A stretch of 64,000 bases of DNA from Cyprinodon diabolis (taxonomy: Eukaryota; Chordata; Actinopteri; Cyprinodontiformes; Cyprinodontidae): contig CM060069.1 of assembly GCA_030533445.1 (NCBI GenBank), forward strand, positions 26,708,837-26,772,836, read 5' to 3'. Numbering within the stretch: position 1 is the stretch's first letter; the number at the start of each line of letters is the position of its first letter. The position numbers were made by a program, and so were the translations under genes. Below, in pieces: positions 1 to 16,300 of the stretch. Below the pieces are notes generated by a model. The model worked only from the letters and a program-made list of their open reading frames with translations, did not search any database and was not told the DNA's origin.

Positions 1-637
1 TTTTCCAACACATATTTAATTTTGGTTGTCATCTATCACTAAAATTGTATTTCTCACAATACAGCCAATCCTTGTATATTAACTGTAGAAAAGGAGAAAA
101 TACTGAATGGGAAAAATAAATGCCCTAAATTTGAATTAAGTGTGGTGGGATATAGTAGCTATTCAAAGTAATTCTAAGAAACCAATTGTTGATATTAGTT
201 ATCTACATTAAAGTGGGACAATTACAGACAAGGCCTTTCGCAAACACTCCAAAATAAAATAAAGCAATATATGACAATTGTTTGTCCTCATCAGGTTCAC
301 TTAGTCGTTTTTGAGCCTTAAAAACCAAGTGCTCCACATACATAGTGTCATACCACACCACTTGTGATCTTATGGAACAAAAACAAACTTTAAAACACAG
401 AAATAAAATATAATAAGTTAACAGAAATGGGAAATCAAAGTAAGCCACTGCTGCAGAAATGTGTGAATTCGTAGTACTTGACTATGCCCTTTTAATATAA
501 TTGCTTTAAAAGTAAACAAAGGTAAGCTTTTTAATTAAAACCTTCCAAGTTGCGTTTTTTTTTTTTTCTGGCATTTACCATTTCCTATCTTCCTATTTTC
601 TTGTCTTATTGGCTTGTATTTTCCTACCAATTTGTAG
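1..637. other. Intron sequence upstream of lox exon 2
   Basis: This stretch precedes the first recognisable lox exon and should be part of lox intron 1. I looked for exon 1 (signal peptide plus arginine-rich propeptide) and saw no matching open frame. The short frames here are AT-rich with no family resemblance. A T-rich tract precedes the acceptor TAG at 635-637. Confidence 0.5.
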
Positions 638-4562
<3,925 letters not shown>

Positions 4563-5113
4563 CACCTGTGATCGACTGATATTCTGCAAATTCCCCTGTG
4601 AACGGATTAGGATTACCAACAGGGGTTGTCTGAAAGACATTTAAAAACATCATGTGACATACAGTCACCTTAGCATTAAAAATACCATCAGTTGTCATAG
4701 CACCAGATTACAGTGAATTCTTTTTGCTTATAGGAATTTGTTCTGTTTTAACCATTTTTTTCTGTTCCTTGTATAGCATTTGCCTGTATCGCAACACACT
4801 TAAGAAAATATATATCTGTTAAATTCAAGGGCTTAGAGAAAAGACATAATGATACCTACTCTTTAATGCTTAATCAATATATAGCAGCTAACAAATAAAA
4901 TGTTTATCTAAAAGCATAGTGCATTTATTATATGTTGGAATATAACACCCTTTAATATAACTGCTTTTCATGTGGTTTTCGCACATTATTTTGGGGGGAT
5001 ATGTTCTTATACCTCTGGTTTTTCACATGTCTTATTCTATCTTTTTTGCAAAATTGTAATAAAAATAAAATGTGTTTAAAAAAGAATACGAAAAGAAATA
5101 ACTGATAAGTTGC
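4563..5113 (+). other. lox 3' UTR and lox-snx24 spacer
   Basis: Directly follows the lox stop codon. Candidate polyadenylation signals are AATAAA near 4893 and a cluster of AATAAAAATAAA near 5059. No further coding sequence is visible. Confidence 0.5.

Positions 5114-5170
<57 letters not shown>
5114..5170. repeat. (TCTA)n microsatellite
   Basis: About 14 uninterrupted tetranucleotide units in the lox-snx24 spacer, followed by AT-rich sequence. Likely polymorphic. Confidence 0.95.
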
Positions 5171-5338
5171 TATTATATGTATTAACAATTATTTAGTATA
5201 TATATATATTTTTTTCTTATTTTATATATTTTATTTGAATATAATAAACGAAGCTATAAACTTTTATCTAGGTAAAAAAAAATGATAAAAAACGTTAGTC
5301 TTTCTTTTTAATCCATGTCAAAATCCATGTCATCCAAT

Positions 5339-5353
5339 CCACCAGGGGGCAGC
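5339..5353 (+). promoter_or_regulatory. Candidate CTCF site upstream of snx24
   Basis: The string CCACCAGGGGGCAGC matches the vertebrate CTCF core consensus at every informative position. It lies about 150 bp upstream of the snx24 start codon. This is a motif match only, with no binding evidence. Confidence 0.55.
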
Positions 5354-5504
5354 ACGTAGACCCGATTGAGTTTTTTAAAATCCAGTGATTTTTATCATAC
5401 TAACTGGAGTTAACCGCCAGCGGTCTGTGTTTGGTATAAAATGTGTTTATGTGTCTGGGTCAGATCAGACCGAACCTAAACAGAACCGTTTTCCCCGGGA
5501 AGAA

Positions 5505-8500
5505 ATGCATCCGATCCGGTTGTCGATCCCGTCGTTCCGCTCAGAGAACAGCTCTATGGAGAAAGGATTCACGGTAGGATCCACGGACACCTCCGTCTGT
5601 GTTCGTCTAAATGCTAAATGAGAGTCCCATTTAAACGAGTTGCTTCTGAACATTTTAAACAATTAGTATTTTCGCGTCACACACCAAATCCTCACATCTG
5701 AATCGATCCTTATGTCAAACATGTCAATTTTTTTAATGTAACTCAGGTACACTCTGACTTTGAGCCTGGCCGTTTAAATTAAAGAGCATCAGCTGATCAG
5801 CTTTCCCTGTTGGGTTTTAGATGATCATTTGTTGTGTTTCTACGGAAATATTCTCCAAAATGTCAGCAACTCAGAGAACGTGAGAATTATATATTTAAGG
5901 ATATTTCGAGCAGGGTCGTTGATGACCTTTGTGTGGCATGTTGACACCAGCAGCTCTAACAGTTTATGGACAGAGAGGTGTTGAGTGATGCAACTCCTGC
6001 AGATCATCATCGTGTTCATTATTTTACTCTCTCTTGATTTAATAATTAGGGTAAGTACAATGTTTATAAGGTTTTGTTCTGTAACTTGGTCATATGATTA
6101 TATTTTAATTTAAATCATCACAATGTGTTAATCAATTTATTGTCCCACAAGTGGGAAATCAACTCTCTGCATTGAACCCATCCCCTTGGGGAGCAGTGGG
6201 CTGCCATTGTGTGGCGCCTGGGGAGCAGTGAGGGGTTAGGGTACCAGAGTGGAGGCTCTGGGGATCAAACCTGGTACTTGCTACCTTCTCCAAGCATAAG
6301 CGCACTGCTCTAACCCACTGAACACTCCCTACATGCTGGCTGCATGTTTAGGGTTGGTCGCCTGCTGAAAGGTGATGACTGCTGTTGCCTTTAACTGTTT
6401 TCTTTTTAGGATTATCATATATTCAGCTCTGATTATCTTCCCTGTTGACTCAGACAAGCTTCCCAATCCATGTAGAAGAAATGGAGCCTAGACGGAAGTT
6501 CAGATAAAGAAACTGATTGCTCTATTATATCCACCTGCGACACAGCCAATCAGCTTTGAACCACACCTCCACGAAAGCCAATCGACATCCAAAGTTTATC
6601 TTAAAAGGCCTCCGATACGCACTGTCTGCTCCTGTGCGCAGGCGGCGGATGGCTGTGTGACTTCATTCAGATGACACCGTTTCAACCCACCTCCAGCCCC
6701 TCCTCCACCATCGTAGCTAAAGCTTCATCAGAGTTCATTACTCCAGGACTCTTACTGCATCCTGTGTCTCTTTTCAACCAGTCTGGCAGAAGAACGCCAT
6801 GGCTCTGCCAGAGGTTTCTTCCCAACAGGGAGTTTTTCCACTCCACTGTCACTTCATGCTTGCTCATCATGGACAGGTTCTCTCAACCTGTGTTATCCAA
6901 GCTGGACTTCCATCTTCCAGGTCCCTGAGTGAAGCTCTAGTACCAGCTCACGCAATCCACTAGATCTCCCCATAAAGCTCAGCAGACCGTCTCTCTAATC
7001 AGCAGTCTACAGACTGACCAACTTCATCTATCTCCACTCCACCACCAGTTTCAGGCCCGGGGGGGAAACAGTCCTATTCTTTACTCCTGTTCATGCATAT
7101 ATATCAAAATTAAGCGCTATGTTTCCTGCTGAGGTCTGAGCCCCAAAAACGAAGTAATTGCATCAATAAATTTCTCCTAATTGTCTTTTCTCTTCAAGTG
7201 AATTTTTCAGATTGAAATAAATTATATCTAGAGCATAACATTATGATGCCCAGAAACTAATTTTTTATTCTGGTTTTGGTGTCGAGAACCTTGACCTTTT
7301 CTTCCATCAAAGGTAGAGTCTCAGAGCAGCCCATTGATTTTAGATCCAGCCTTTCCTTTCTTTTTATTATAACCAACACAGTTGTCACTCAGACCTCCTC
7401 CTGGGCTCACTGTCACTGTGGTTTAAACAGTGACGCTTGAACAGAGTATTTTAGGGAACAATGCAGCTGAGATCGGGAAGTATCTATGTACTTTTCAGGG
7501 ATGTTAAATGTCATTATGACGTCAGCCCCCCCAAGCAGACAGATGTTTCCTTTATATAAAGCAGCTAAATGCTGACAAAATGAAGTGCACCCCCTAAAAG
7601 ATGAGATCACTTATTTTTTTTCTTTGTCTTTCCTATTAGGTCTTTAAAATTGACGTTCTTGTGAATGGCAGACTGCACAGTGTGGAGAAACGCTACAGTG
7701 AATTCCACAATTTGCACAAAATGGTGAGACGTAACTTTCTCTAAAAGGATTTTGCGTGTTTTTGGTTTGTTTGTTTTTTCTCATTAGGTATTTGTGCTGT
7801 AATATTGAACCATTATATTTGAAAAAATAAAACTTTGCCATTTGAAAGTAGTTTAGTTTCTAAGTAATTTGAAATTATCAAAATCAAGTTTATTCTGTTT
7901 CCACACTTTTTGAAGGTGATATTTTTTTATGCATATAATTTGCACACTTAATATGTAAGACATCCATCTTCAAAATGAACAGCATCTTTCTAAATGATTT
8001 TTTATCATGAAAATGATGTCTAATCACTAGTGTTTCTTATTGTGCTTTTAAAAGATAAAAAGAAGGGATGATGTTATGTGACATGACAACCAAGCTCCCA
8101 AAACTCTCTGAATTCCTGTTTAAAATATAATCTATGCTATCATAGATGCAAATATGCCTACAACATCCTCCTCCTTTTACAGGGTTTCCACGGGTTATTG
8201 AAAATCATTAAAAGTCATTAAATAATTAGTTTTTACATTAAGGCCGTATATGGCATTAAAATTCATTAAATGTGATTATCATGGCATTTAAAATGCTTTT
8301 TAAAAATTTTTTTAAATGCGTTTATAAAAACAATTTCACCAAATGTATTATATCAAGATATATTTGCGTGGAACTGCTTCCTGTTGATCATAAAGTCGTA
8401 TGTTCGGAAAAGAAGCTCGAGGCGGAGAAAAAGCTAGAGAATGGGGGGGAAAATGCAAATCTTAACAAAAGTGGCTGCAAAACAAATAATTTGGAACATG

Positions 8501-8568
8501 GCTGCAGTCTGTCGACGGTAAAGTTGAAGAAGGGTTTTTATGTGTGTATATATATATGTGTGTGTGTG

Positions 8569-8645
<77 letters not shown>

Positions 8646-10774
8646 ATGGGTACTTGTTGATGGCATTAGACTTATTTCTAAGAGCATTAAAAAGCATTAA
8701 ATTAGAATTACTGTATAACCCCTGTTTTAACATCCTGTCTGCACACTATTTAATAATGCACAAATTTTTAGATTATACTGATTGTCAAAAGTTACATTTG
8801 AGTAATTTTTTTGTACTCAATTCACTGATTAATATAGACCCCGAGGAAAGTTCACGTTGCTGTTCAAAGGAAATATTTGATGAGGTTGATTTGAAGTAAT
8901 AAAGGTTTCTTTATCCAGAGGTGTCAAAGGTATTGATATTTTGTACTCAAGTAGAAGTATCAACAACTTAAGCTTTTAACTCCAGGAAAGGTTTAAAAGT
9001 ACCATTTTAAAAACTACTTAAAGTATAAAAGTAATGCAGGAAAGTCTGAGTAATTATTTTTTAAGACCGCTTTAAAAACATTAGGATAACATGAAGATTT
9101 ATGATGGTTTAAGACTTTTTCACTAACTGCATTTGTTTAGGTTTTATGCTAAGCTAATAAATTACACATTGAATATTTGTGTAACACTTTATATACGTTC
9201 TTTATTAAAAAATATATATTTTTTAACTTAATATTCTTAAAAACCTTTTCAGCTGAAAAAAAGCATAAAACCTCCGGAAATCCCTTCGAAGCATGTCAGA
9301 AACTGGGTCCCCAAAGTTCTGGAGCAGAGGAGGCAAGGCCTGGAGCTCTATCTGCAGGTTGGTACACATTCTGTGTCCTTTTGACAAGCAGAAACTCTGT
9401 CCCCAGCTGGCATTGCCAACGCCGAGCAATGTGCCTCAGCTTCCCTGTGTGGCGCGCTCACCGAAATCTCCTTTTGTTTTTGTTCCTCAGACTGTAATTA
9501 TGGAAAATGAGGTCCTCCCAAAGATATTCCTGGATTTCCTCAACATCCGCCATTTTCCTTCAGTGCCAAAAACGGAAAGCTGCGGGTGAGTTGGAACTGC
9601 AGGCCGGCTTTAGATTAAAAATAGAGAGCAATTTGTGGTGGCGTTTGTTAGTGGGAGAGTTTTGTTCCCAGATTTGAGAGACTTTGTTGTCTGACTTTTC
9701 CTTTCTTCATTTTAGCTCTTTTGACACAGAATCAATGGAATCAAGGTGAGTCATTTTCGAGTTCTTTGTATAAACCAGCAGGTCATGCGCTTGTGTTGCA
9801 CTTTAACCTGTTAGTGCATGAGACTGTGTTTGATCTACTTCTGAACTTCACCCTCTCACTTCTCCTTTCCTGTCTCTTTTTCAGCAAACTGTCTCATCAG
9901 CCAGTCATGGTGTATCTCAGAGATCCATACCTGCTGCCCTCTGCACACGGTGCGCAAACATAATGACTCCATTGTTTGGAGAGAAAAAAATAGCTTTTGC
10001 CCTACTTTTAATTTTGCTTTACAGTTAAATGGTATAAATCATAGCAACATAAGTATTTAATAAACTACGAATGCTCTCTAAAGTTACTGCGATCGCACCT
10101 GATCGACTCAAACAGTAGTTGTGGCTATTGAGCACAGGGTTTGGAAAGTCTGTGTTTATATCTAAATGATGTTGTGATTTCAATTTTAAGAAATCCTCCA
10201 GTGTTAAGCTCCTGACACACCTTGTTAGTTTAGTCAGATAACTTACCTTTTACTTATAGACCATACGACGTATTTGCCGTATGTCGACGTGTGCCAGCGT
10301 GCTTCAGCATTCTCATAACTTATCCAACATATGCCAGGTTTTTGCCAAATTTTACAATTTAGAGCTAAAAATCTGAATGAAATACATTTATGAAGACGTA
10401 AAGGACTTAATATTATCACAACTGCATACCAAAAAAAATCAATGCTTATTTCCCTTAATAATAAAAACAATAAACATGTCAAAACTTAAATTTATATTTA
10501 CTCATCTTTGCCATAAAGTATTCTTTTTTTTCTGTCTGAAACATTGTAGTGTGAGAAAAAGGCAAACCAGTTTAAATATTTAGGGGGTTAAATACTCTTT
10601 CACAGCTCTGCACATTGAAATTAGTTAAATTACATTTAAGGAAAAGCAAAGTGTGAAGTTATGTGCTTTTTTTTTTTTGACTTGCAACTTCTTTGGTTTT
10701 CAGATACATTTTCCAACGTTGTGATTGAAGGCGTGGTGCACGGAGTTTTCTACCCCGATCTTCAGCCGAGGTAG
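5505..10774 (+). CDS. snx24: Sorting nexin 24
   Basis: Small PX-domain protein that binds phosphoinositides on endosomal or Golgi membranes. Exons: 5505-5573, 7640-7723, 9253-9357, 9491-9585, 9716-9745, 9885-9949, 10704-10774. The sum is 519 bp or 172 aa (human about 169), with all phases consistent. The PX core is seen in exons 1-3: an N-terminal strand with IPSFRSEN, then [13 protein letters not shown] (the RYSEF phosphoinositide motif, about residues 39-51), then the PPEIPSK proline loop. The product ends in [19 protein letters not shown], diagnostic of SNX24 rather than SNX22. The ATG at 5505 is chosen because the next residues align with the family start. The 30-bp exon is short but in phase. 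It is tail-to-tail with ggcx, and a CTCF-like motif lies just upstream. Confidence 0.95.
6140..6335 (-). mobile_element. tRNA-derived SINE, copy A
   Basis: Shares a long near-identical core with the element at 34217-34425 (GGGGAGCAGTGGGCTGCCATTG and following). On the minus strand it begins with an A-box-like CAGTGGGTTAGAGC, and the tail reads into CCCACTTGTGGGACAATAAA. Located in snx24 intron 1. The family name was not determined. Confidence 0.7.
8182..8727. mobile_element. Degenerate DNA-transposon-like repeat with (TA)n core
   Basis: Begins CAGGGTTTCCACGGG and ends with an inverted, imperfect counterpart near CCCCTG at 8718-8725. The interior is rich in CATTAAAAG/CATTAAAT repeats typical of a common teleost element. 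A (TG)n/(TA)n microsatellite at about 8540-8641 has expanded inside it. Target-site duplications are not convincing. Located in snx24 intron 2. The low-complexity open frames across it are not genes. Confidence 0.45.
8935..9055. repeat. ACTCAAGTA-rich interspersed repeat fragment
   Basis: Contains TACTCAAGTAGAAGTATC and ACTACTTAAAGTATAAAAGTAA. The same words occur in the larger elements at 20336-21355 and 38466-39195. Interpreted as a fragment of one non-autonomous teleost element family. Confidence 0.5.
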
Positions 10775-13337
10775 AGCTGCTGAGAACTGAAGAGCCGCCG
10801 CCGCCATGAAATCTAACCTTCTCACCAGCTTTGGTGTGCACCAGGAAGAACATATCAGAGAACAATCTGAGCCTTCTTTTCTCCTTACTCATACAACAAA
10901 AAACTACAATTTGTTCTGTTTTTTAACTGAAAGGGATAGCTAGCCGTTGGATAACTCACTACATTTTCCACAATAGACTCTAATGTAAGTTTTGCTCGTT
11001 AGTCAATCAAACTTTCACTTTAAAACTCAACTTAAATATGGAAGAGGTGTCATTTGGAAAAAGATCAAATTTTTTAGATGTTTTAGATTCAAAATGTTAT
11101 AAATAACCAGAGAATTTATGGTTTTAGCAGAAAAACAAAGTATAATTATGAGGATTATCCACTTGGAGAAATAGAATTTGAGAAAGTTTTCATATTCCAC
11201 TGGACAAAAGATTGTGTTAAACAGAGGGCCTGTATAGCTACATCCCTTTGAATGCATTATTTTTATTATTAATCATGAAGGATTTAGATGAGGGAAAGCA
11301 GCTCAAATAATGTGACTCACTACATTGTGGTGCAAATCATTTAGTGTGGATTCTGCAGTGATAATTTATTTTCCCCAGTAGTTTTAAATGTGCTACATTT
11401 CCTCTCAGATGCTGAATTAGCTGCTCAGTTCTAACCTGTCATAAGTTTGTAGTTTTTAAATAAGCAGGTAGTTTGAAACTAACCTACAACAACTTTAATT
11501 ATGTGGCGCTATCAGAGTTCCATTAAAGTCACCTTCAAATAGCAACAGTCATCATACCAGCTGTTTGAAATAAACAAATTAGGACTCAGTTCTTTGTAAG
11601 GAGACTGACCCATAACACTCCTTTATTTATATTTGCAACCTCGGGGGAAAATGTCTAAAAATAGAATAACTGGTTTTAAAGGGACTTAACAATAATCCCA
11701 ACATGCTACTATTCTCTAAAAAGTTGTTCTAAATCTTTTAACGTGAGCTCCAGATGTTCAAGTGGGTACGTTTAGCTGAATACTTTTTATTCTTGCCAGC
11801 ACATCTGCCTAAATTAAAAAGGGACTAATCCTGGGTTTTCTTCCCATTTTGAAGACCAGCTAGAAGAAATGACCCTCTTTACTGTCTTGTATTCTTACCA
11901 AAGTCTAACAAGAAGTTAGAAACTATTTCAAAACATCTGCATATTCTGATGAACGTTAAGCTTTGGTTGCATTATGTGTTTTAATTTGGGAAATTTCCCC
12001 ACTTAGTAAATGTCCACAAAATAGTTTTTCTTGGACATTTTTCCTCAAGCATAGCAATTTTTTGAATTTTTTTTAAACCTTTGGTTTCTTAGGCTTGCGT
12101 TTAGGATCGATTGAACTTTGATATCCTGAAATCACTTTAGATTAGATGAAATGTTAAATTAATCTCTCCTACAGTTAGCGTTTTAATCAGTGCAACAAAC
12201 TTAACATAATTTGTCCAAAAAACTAAAGCAGAACTTATTTATTATAACAAGACAGCAACATGGGCAGCCTAAAGATACTGATAGTTACGTCTTTATTTCT
12301 TGTCAACTATGCAAAACAAACAGTTTTGGAGCTTTTACTGTGAAGTTGCTTATGTACTACGAGATTTTTTTTTTTTTTTTTGCATTTTTTTCACAAATCT
12401 GAATAATTTTTCTTTGTTTCTCTAAAATCATGTATCTAGCACTAACTCCATGCAAATTTCATTAAAAAAGGAAAGGGAATGTACACTTAATAGGTTAGTT
12501 GTTAAGCTCTTAATGACGAGATGCAATGGGTGCTTTTTAAATGGAAATGTTGGAGCCAGTAACATGTTGTGCAATATAAGGGAAGACAGCTGCTCCTTAT
12601 GTTTCTGTGCAAGTTGTAGAAATCTGTGAAACAACCGACTCTTAACAGAAGATGGTTGTCTTTTTTTTTCTTTACTGGATTTGCATTTCTCCACAGTTAA
12701 AGGTCTTATTTTAAACATCGAAATGAAGTAATAATAATAAAATAAATTTCTCCTCTTAGGGTTGATGAAGACTTTTATGTATGTATGGTCTGTATCATGT
12801 CTTTGTCATAATGTCAAACTACAATGAATGCTGTTGTCGTCATCGCACACTAACAAATGCTTTGTAACATACACTAATAAATGATTTCTACTATTTTTGT
12901 CAGAGCTGACTTTATTAAATAAACAATTATAGTTTTGTTTAAATTACAGTTATTTTTACATTTGACATCAAATGTGTTTCTCTCATTTTGATAAAAAAAA
13001 ATTAATCAGAATAAAATTTTTAAAAAACTCATTCAGCCTCATGCAAGGAAGCAGCATTTATAGTCTGGCTGGTTTAGAAGTACCTCTTCCAAAATAATAC
13101 AGCCCTTATAGAAGTGATGGCATCTTGTGTGAACACAAACATACGGGATTTAGGTTTTTCTGCATCGTGTTTTCTTTATGAAACCCAAATACAAGAGCAA
13201 AAAAATTCAGTTGAAAATCAGTGATGGAGTACTTCCATAGCCTGGGCGGTGAGGACCCCGTTGAGTAACAGTCTAGCAGTAACATCTGTAGGAATGTCTG
13301 ATTCAGCACCTGGACTTCATTTATCATTTTTAACTCC
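10775..13337. other. Convergent 3' region of snx24 and ggcx
   Basis: AT-rich DNA between two stop codons on opposite strands. Plus-strand AATAAA signals near 12739 and 12890 could end snx24. A minus-strand signal (TTTATT near 12911) could end ggcx, so the two 3' UTRs may overlap. Minus frames at 11027-11257 and 12428-12718 show no family resemblance. No RNA gene was recognised. Confidence 0.45.
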
Positions 13338-16300
13338 TCAAAGTTCTGCATGTCCAATTTCCTGTTTGAGCGTCTCATCTGTGTTGGCCTCTGCTTCCGG
13401 TTCCTTCATGTTGGCAAAGGCAACTTCTCTCCTCAGCTGCTCCACAGGAGGGAGACCAAACATCAGGTTTCTCATCGCAATGGCTGTCATCAGGAATCTA
13501 CCAGAGAAAGGAACATGGTTAGGAGCTTCAACTCTGGGTAAGCATTGTTCTAGTTATTAGTTATGAAGTTGAGCTAATCTCAAGTTGTCAAGGTTGCTTT
13601 GTTGCAATAAATATAAAACTATTTGAAAATGTAGGGGGAAAAATATTTATATTGATAATTATTAGGTACACTCTTGTAAAAGAAATTCTTAAAAAATGTT
13701 TAATTTTCTCCATATTGTAAAACTCAGCTTGTTTTTTTTTTGTTTTTTGTTTTTTAAGATTATTAGTTTGATAGGATTTAAAAGATTTTTGTTCAGGTTA
13801 TCCTTCACTGTTTAGAAATATCAAGAAAGTAAAAAAAGAAAATCTTGGTTTTCTCATGTAGTAGTCTACAGATAACACAAGCTTGAGCTGGTTTGGTTGG
13901 TGCTTTAACTGTTTAATTAGCTCCTCTTCCTTGTAGTCAAACCAAATCTCCTTTTTATTTTTGGTGGGATAAAAGTTTCCTTCAGTCAGTTTTTTAATAT
14001 GAACCCAAAATATTGGGTAAACTGAAAAGATCTGTCATAGATGAAAGATTATCTGATATAGTTCAGCAATCAGTGGGACATCAAACATTGTTAGAAAAAA
14101 ATATCGATATCAAAATGAATCACAGTTGAAAAATTAGTTTATTCATCCAATTTCTTGTAAAAAGTTCGATTTTTACATCAATGAAAGCTGAAATAATATA
14201 TTTCCATTCTAATTTTCCTTTCATTATAATTTTTAATTCTTACCCAGACTTTAAATGTCCTATATCAAAATTCAACTCTTGTTTATTTCCCTGGGCTCGG
14301 TAGGATGCGTGTAACCTGAACTGTTTCCGTCAGCACTCACCCCCTGCGTATGGCGTAGTACTTTTTAACAGCAAAGCGATTCAGTCTCTCCAGCACACCC
14401 GCTTCCCTGCGTTTTTTAACTTCCTTCATCCGACGCTGCCTCTTCAGGAACAGCTGCACCACGGGGTCCGTGGCGTTGACCTCCGCCTCTTGGTCATCAT
14501 CTGCAGCCTTAAGAGGCAGCAGCTCAGGAGGAAGAGGCTCAGTTTCTGGACAGACAGACTCAATTATTAACATATCCCTTTTCATGTTTGCATGGAGGAG
14601 GAACCAGAAACACAAGTAACCTCAGAGGATGAGATATGAGCATTGCAAAAAAAGGTTATTAGAGCTTTTTTTTCAAACAATTTGGTGTGTTTTAGTGAAA
14701 CTAACTACATGAATTTATAGCATCCCTTGTTTTTTTATCACCTGTTCCATTGCGAATGCGCTCCTGGATCTCCTCCAGTTTGGTGAAGTTCTGCAGCAGT
14801 GCTGCTTCTGTGGTGTTGACGTAGACGTACATGTAGCAGGACGGGCTCTCAGACACAGTGTAAACTTTATGATAAGCCCCAGCGGGAACCTGCACACATC
14901 AACATACCTAAGTTTAGGTAAGTCTACTACTACTAACTACTACTGATAACTACTTTGTAGATTACTCTTTTAAATTGACCATTTTAAACAATGTTGGATT
15001 AGAAAAAGCATTAATATATTTTTTTTTTTCCCAGTTTTTTTCTAAGGGGATCACTGTAGCAATAAAGGATAGATTAATTTTTAAGTTATAATTAATTGAT
15101 ATCAGGGTTTTTTTTTCTTTCTTGGGAGGGAAGAGAGGAAAAAAGAGAATAAAAGAAAAAAAAGAAAAAATGTAATGGACAGAAAACAGAAAAAAGGGGA
15201 GGACTTTGTTTCTATTACTGTGGATTGTCCTTTTTTCCTTTATGTGTACAGCTGTCTTGTTTCTGAAATTGTTTCTGTTTGTATTTATGCATCAGCACAA
15301 TTGGTAAAAAAAAAAAAAAAAGGAAAATGTAAACTACATATGAAATTCTGTAAGGATGTTTCATGCATTTTCCAAAAAAAAAAACCCAAAATAAAAATTA
15401 AGATCTCCCAGTAAACGGAAAGGTTTAAATTGGTCATCAGAGGCTAAATTGATTTTAGCCTGAATATCAGATGAGTGTGTTTACTTTTATTATATACAGT
15501 ATTTCTGGTCAATAGTAAATAGTTTTTGGTTTATTTGAAAAAAGTTTTAAGATGTTAGAACAGAAAAACTTTTTATTACTGATTTAACAAAAAGTAAATA
15601 AAAAATAGAGCTTACAGTACCTGTATCTGTTCTCCTGGCTGCAGAGTGTGGTTCTTCTTTTCTTCCACTATCTCCACATTCACCTGTCCCTGCAGCACAT
15701 GGATGCTGGTGTTCCCCAGGTCTTCACTCACAAAGTTCTCCAAGTGGAGACCTGCGAGTAAACAAGCTGGGAGTTACCAGAAATAAATGTCTCTGCTTTA
15801 CAAAATAATTTAGACTAAAAGAGAGAGAGTCTCAACCTGGGAAATCAGCAATGAAAACAATCTCAGTCTGATTGTCCAAACTGCCCTCTATCTCCTGGAA
15901 CTTAGTCCTCCAAGGTGAGAGGTCCACCAGCAGGGGCATCAGCCATGGGTTTGGTTTAAAAGGCGACCATTCTGCTTTTACAATGTCAACGCGAGGATCA
16001 AATATCCTTCAAGAAGGAAGAACTGGTTAAATTCAAAGCCCACCTAATCCAGCTTCTGTGTTACCGATGCTCTCCTACCTTTGCTGGAAGCGTTCATTGA
16101 TGGAAACCCAGATATCGAAGTAGATTTCAGGATCAGAGATGTTGTAGTTTGGCAGCAGTCCGCTTAGACAGGTAGCATACTGCTTCAGCATGTCTCCATG
16201 ATCTTTCCAGCGACGGCTCTGAGTGAAAACCTGGACGCAGGCAGGAATGAGAGCTACATAAGACCAGGGCTCTACCAGTCAAGTCCTAAAAGGCCTGTAC

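Noticed and set aside
8272..8899. Open frames of 119-123 codons on the plus strand
   Set aside because: They run through a (TG)n/(TA)n microsatellite and a repeat element, giving Tyr-Ile low-complexity peptides.
10659..10892. Minus-strand frame of 77 codons
   Set aside because: Shadow of the last snx24 exon.
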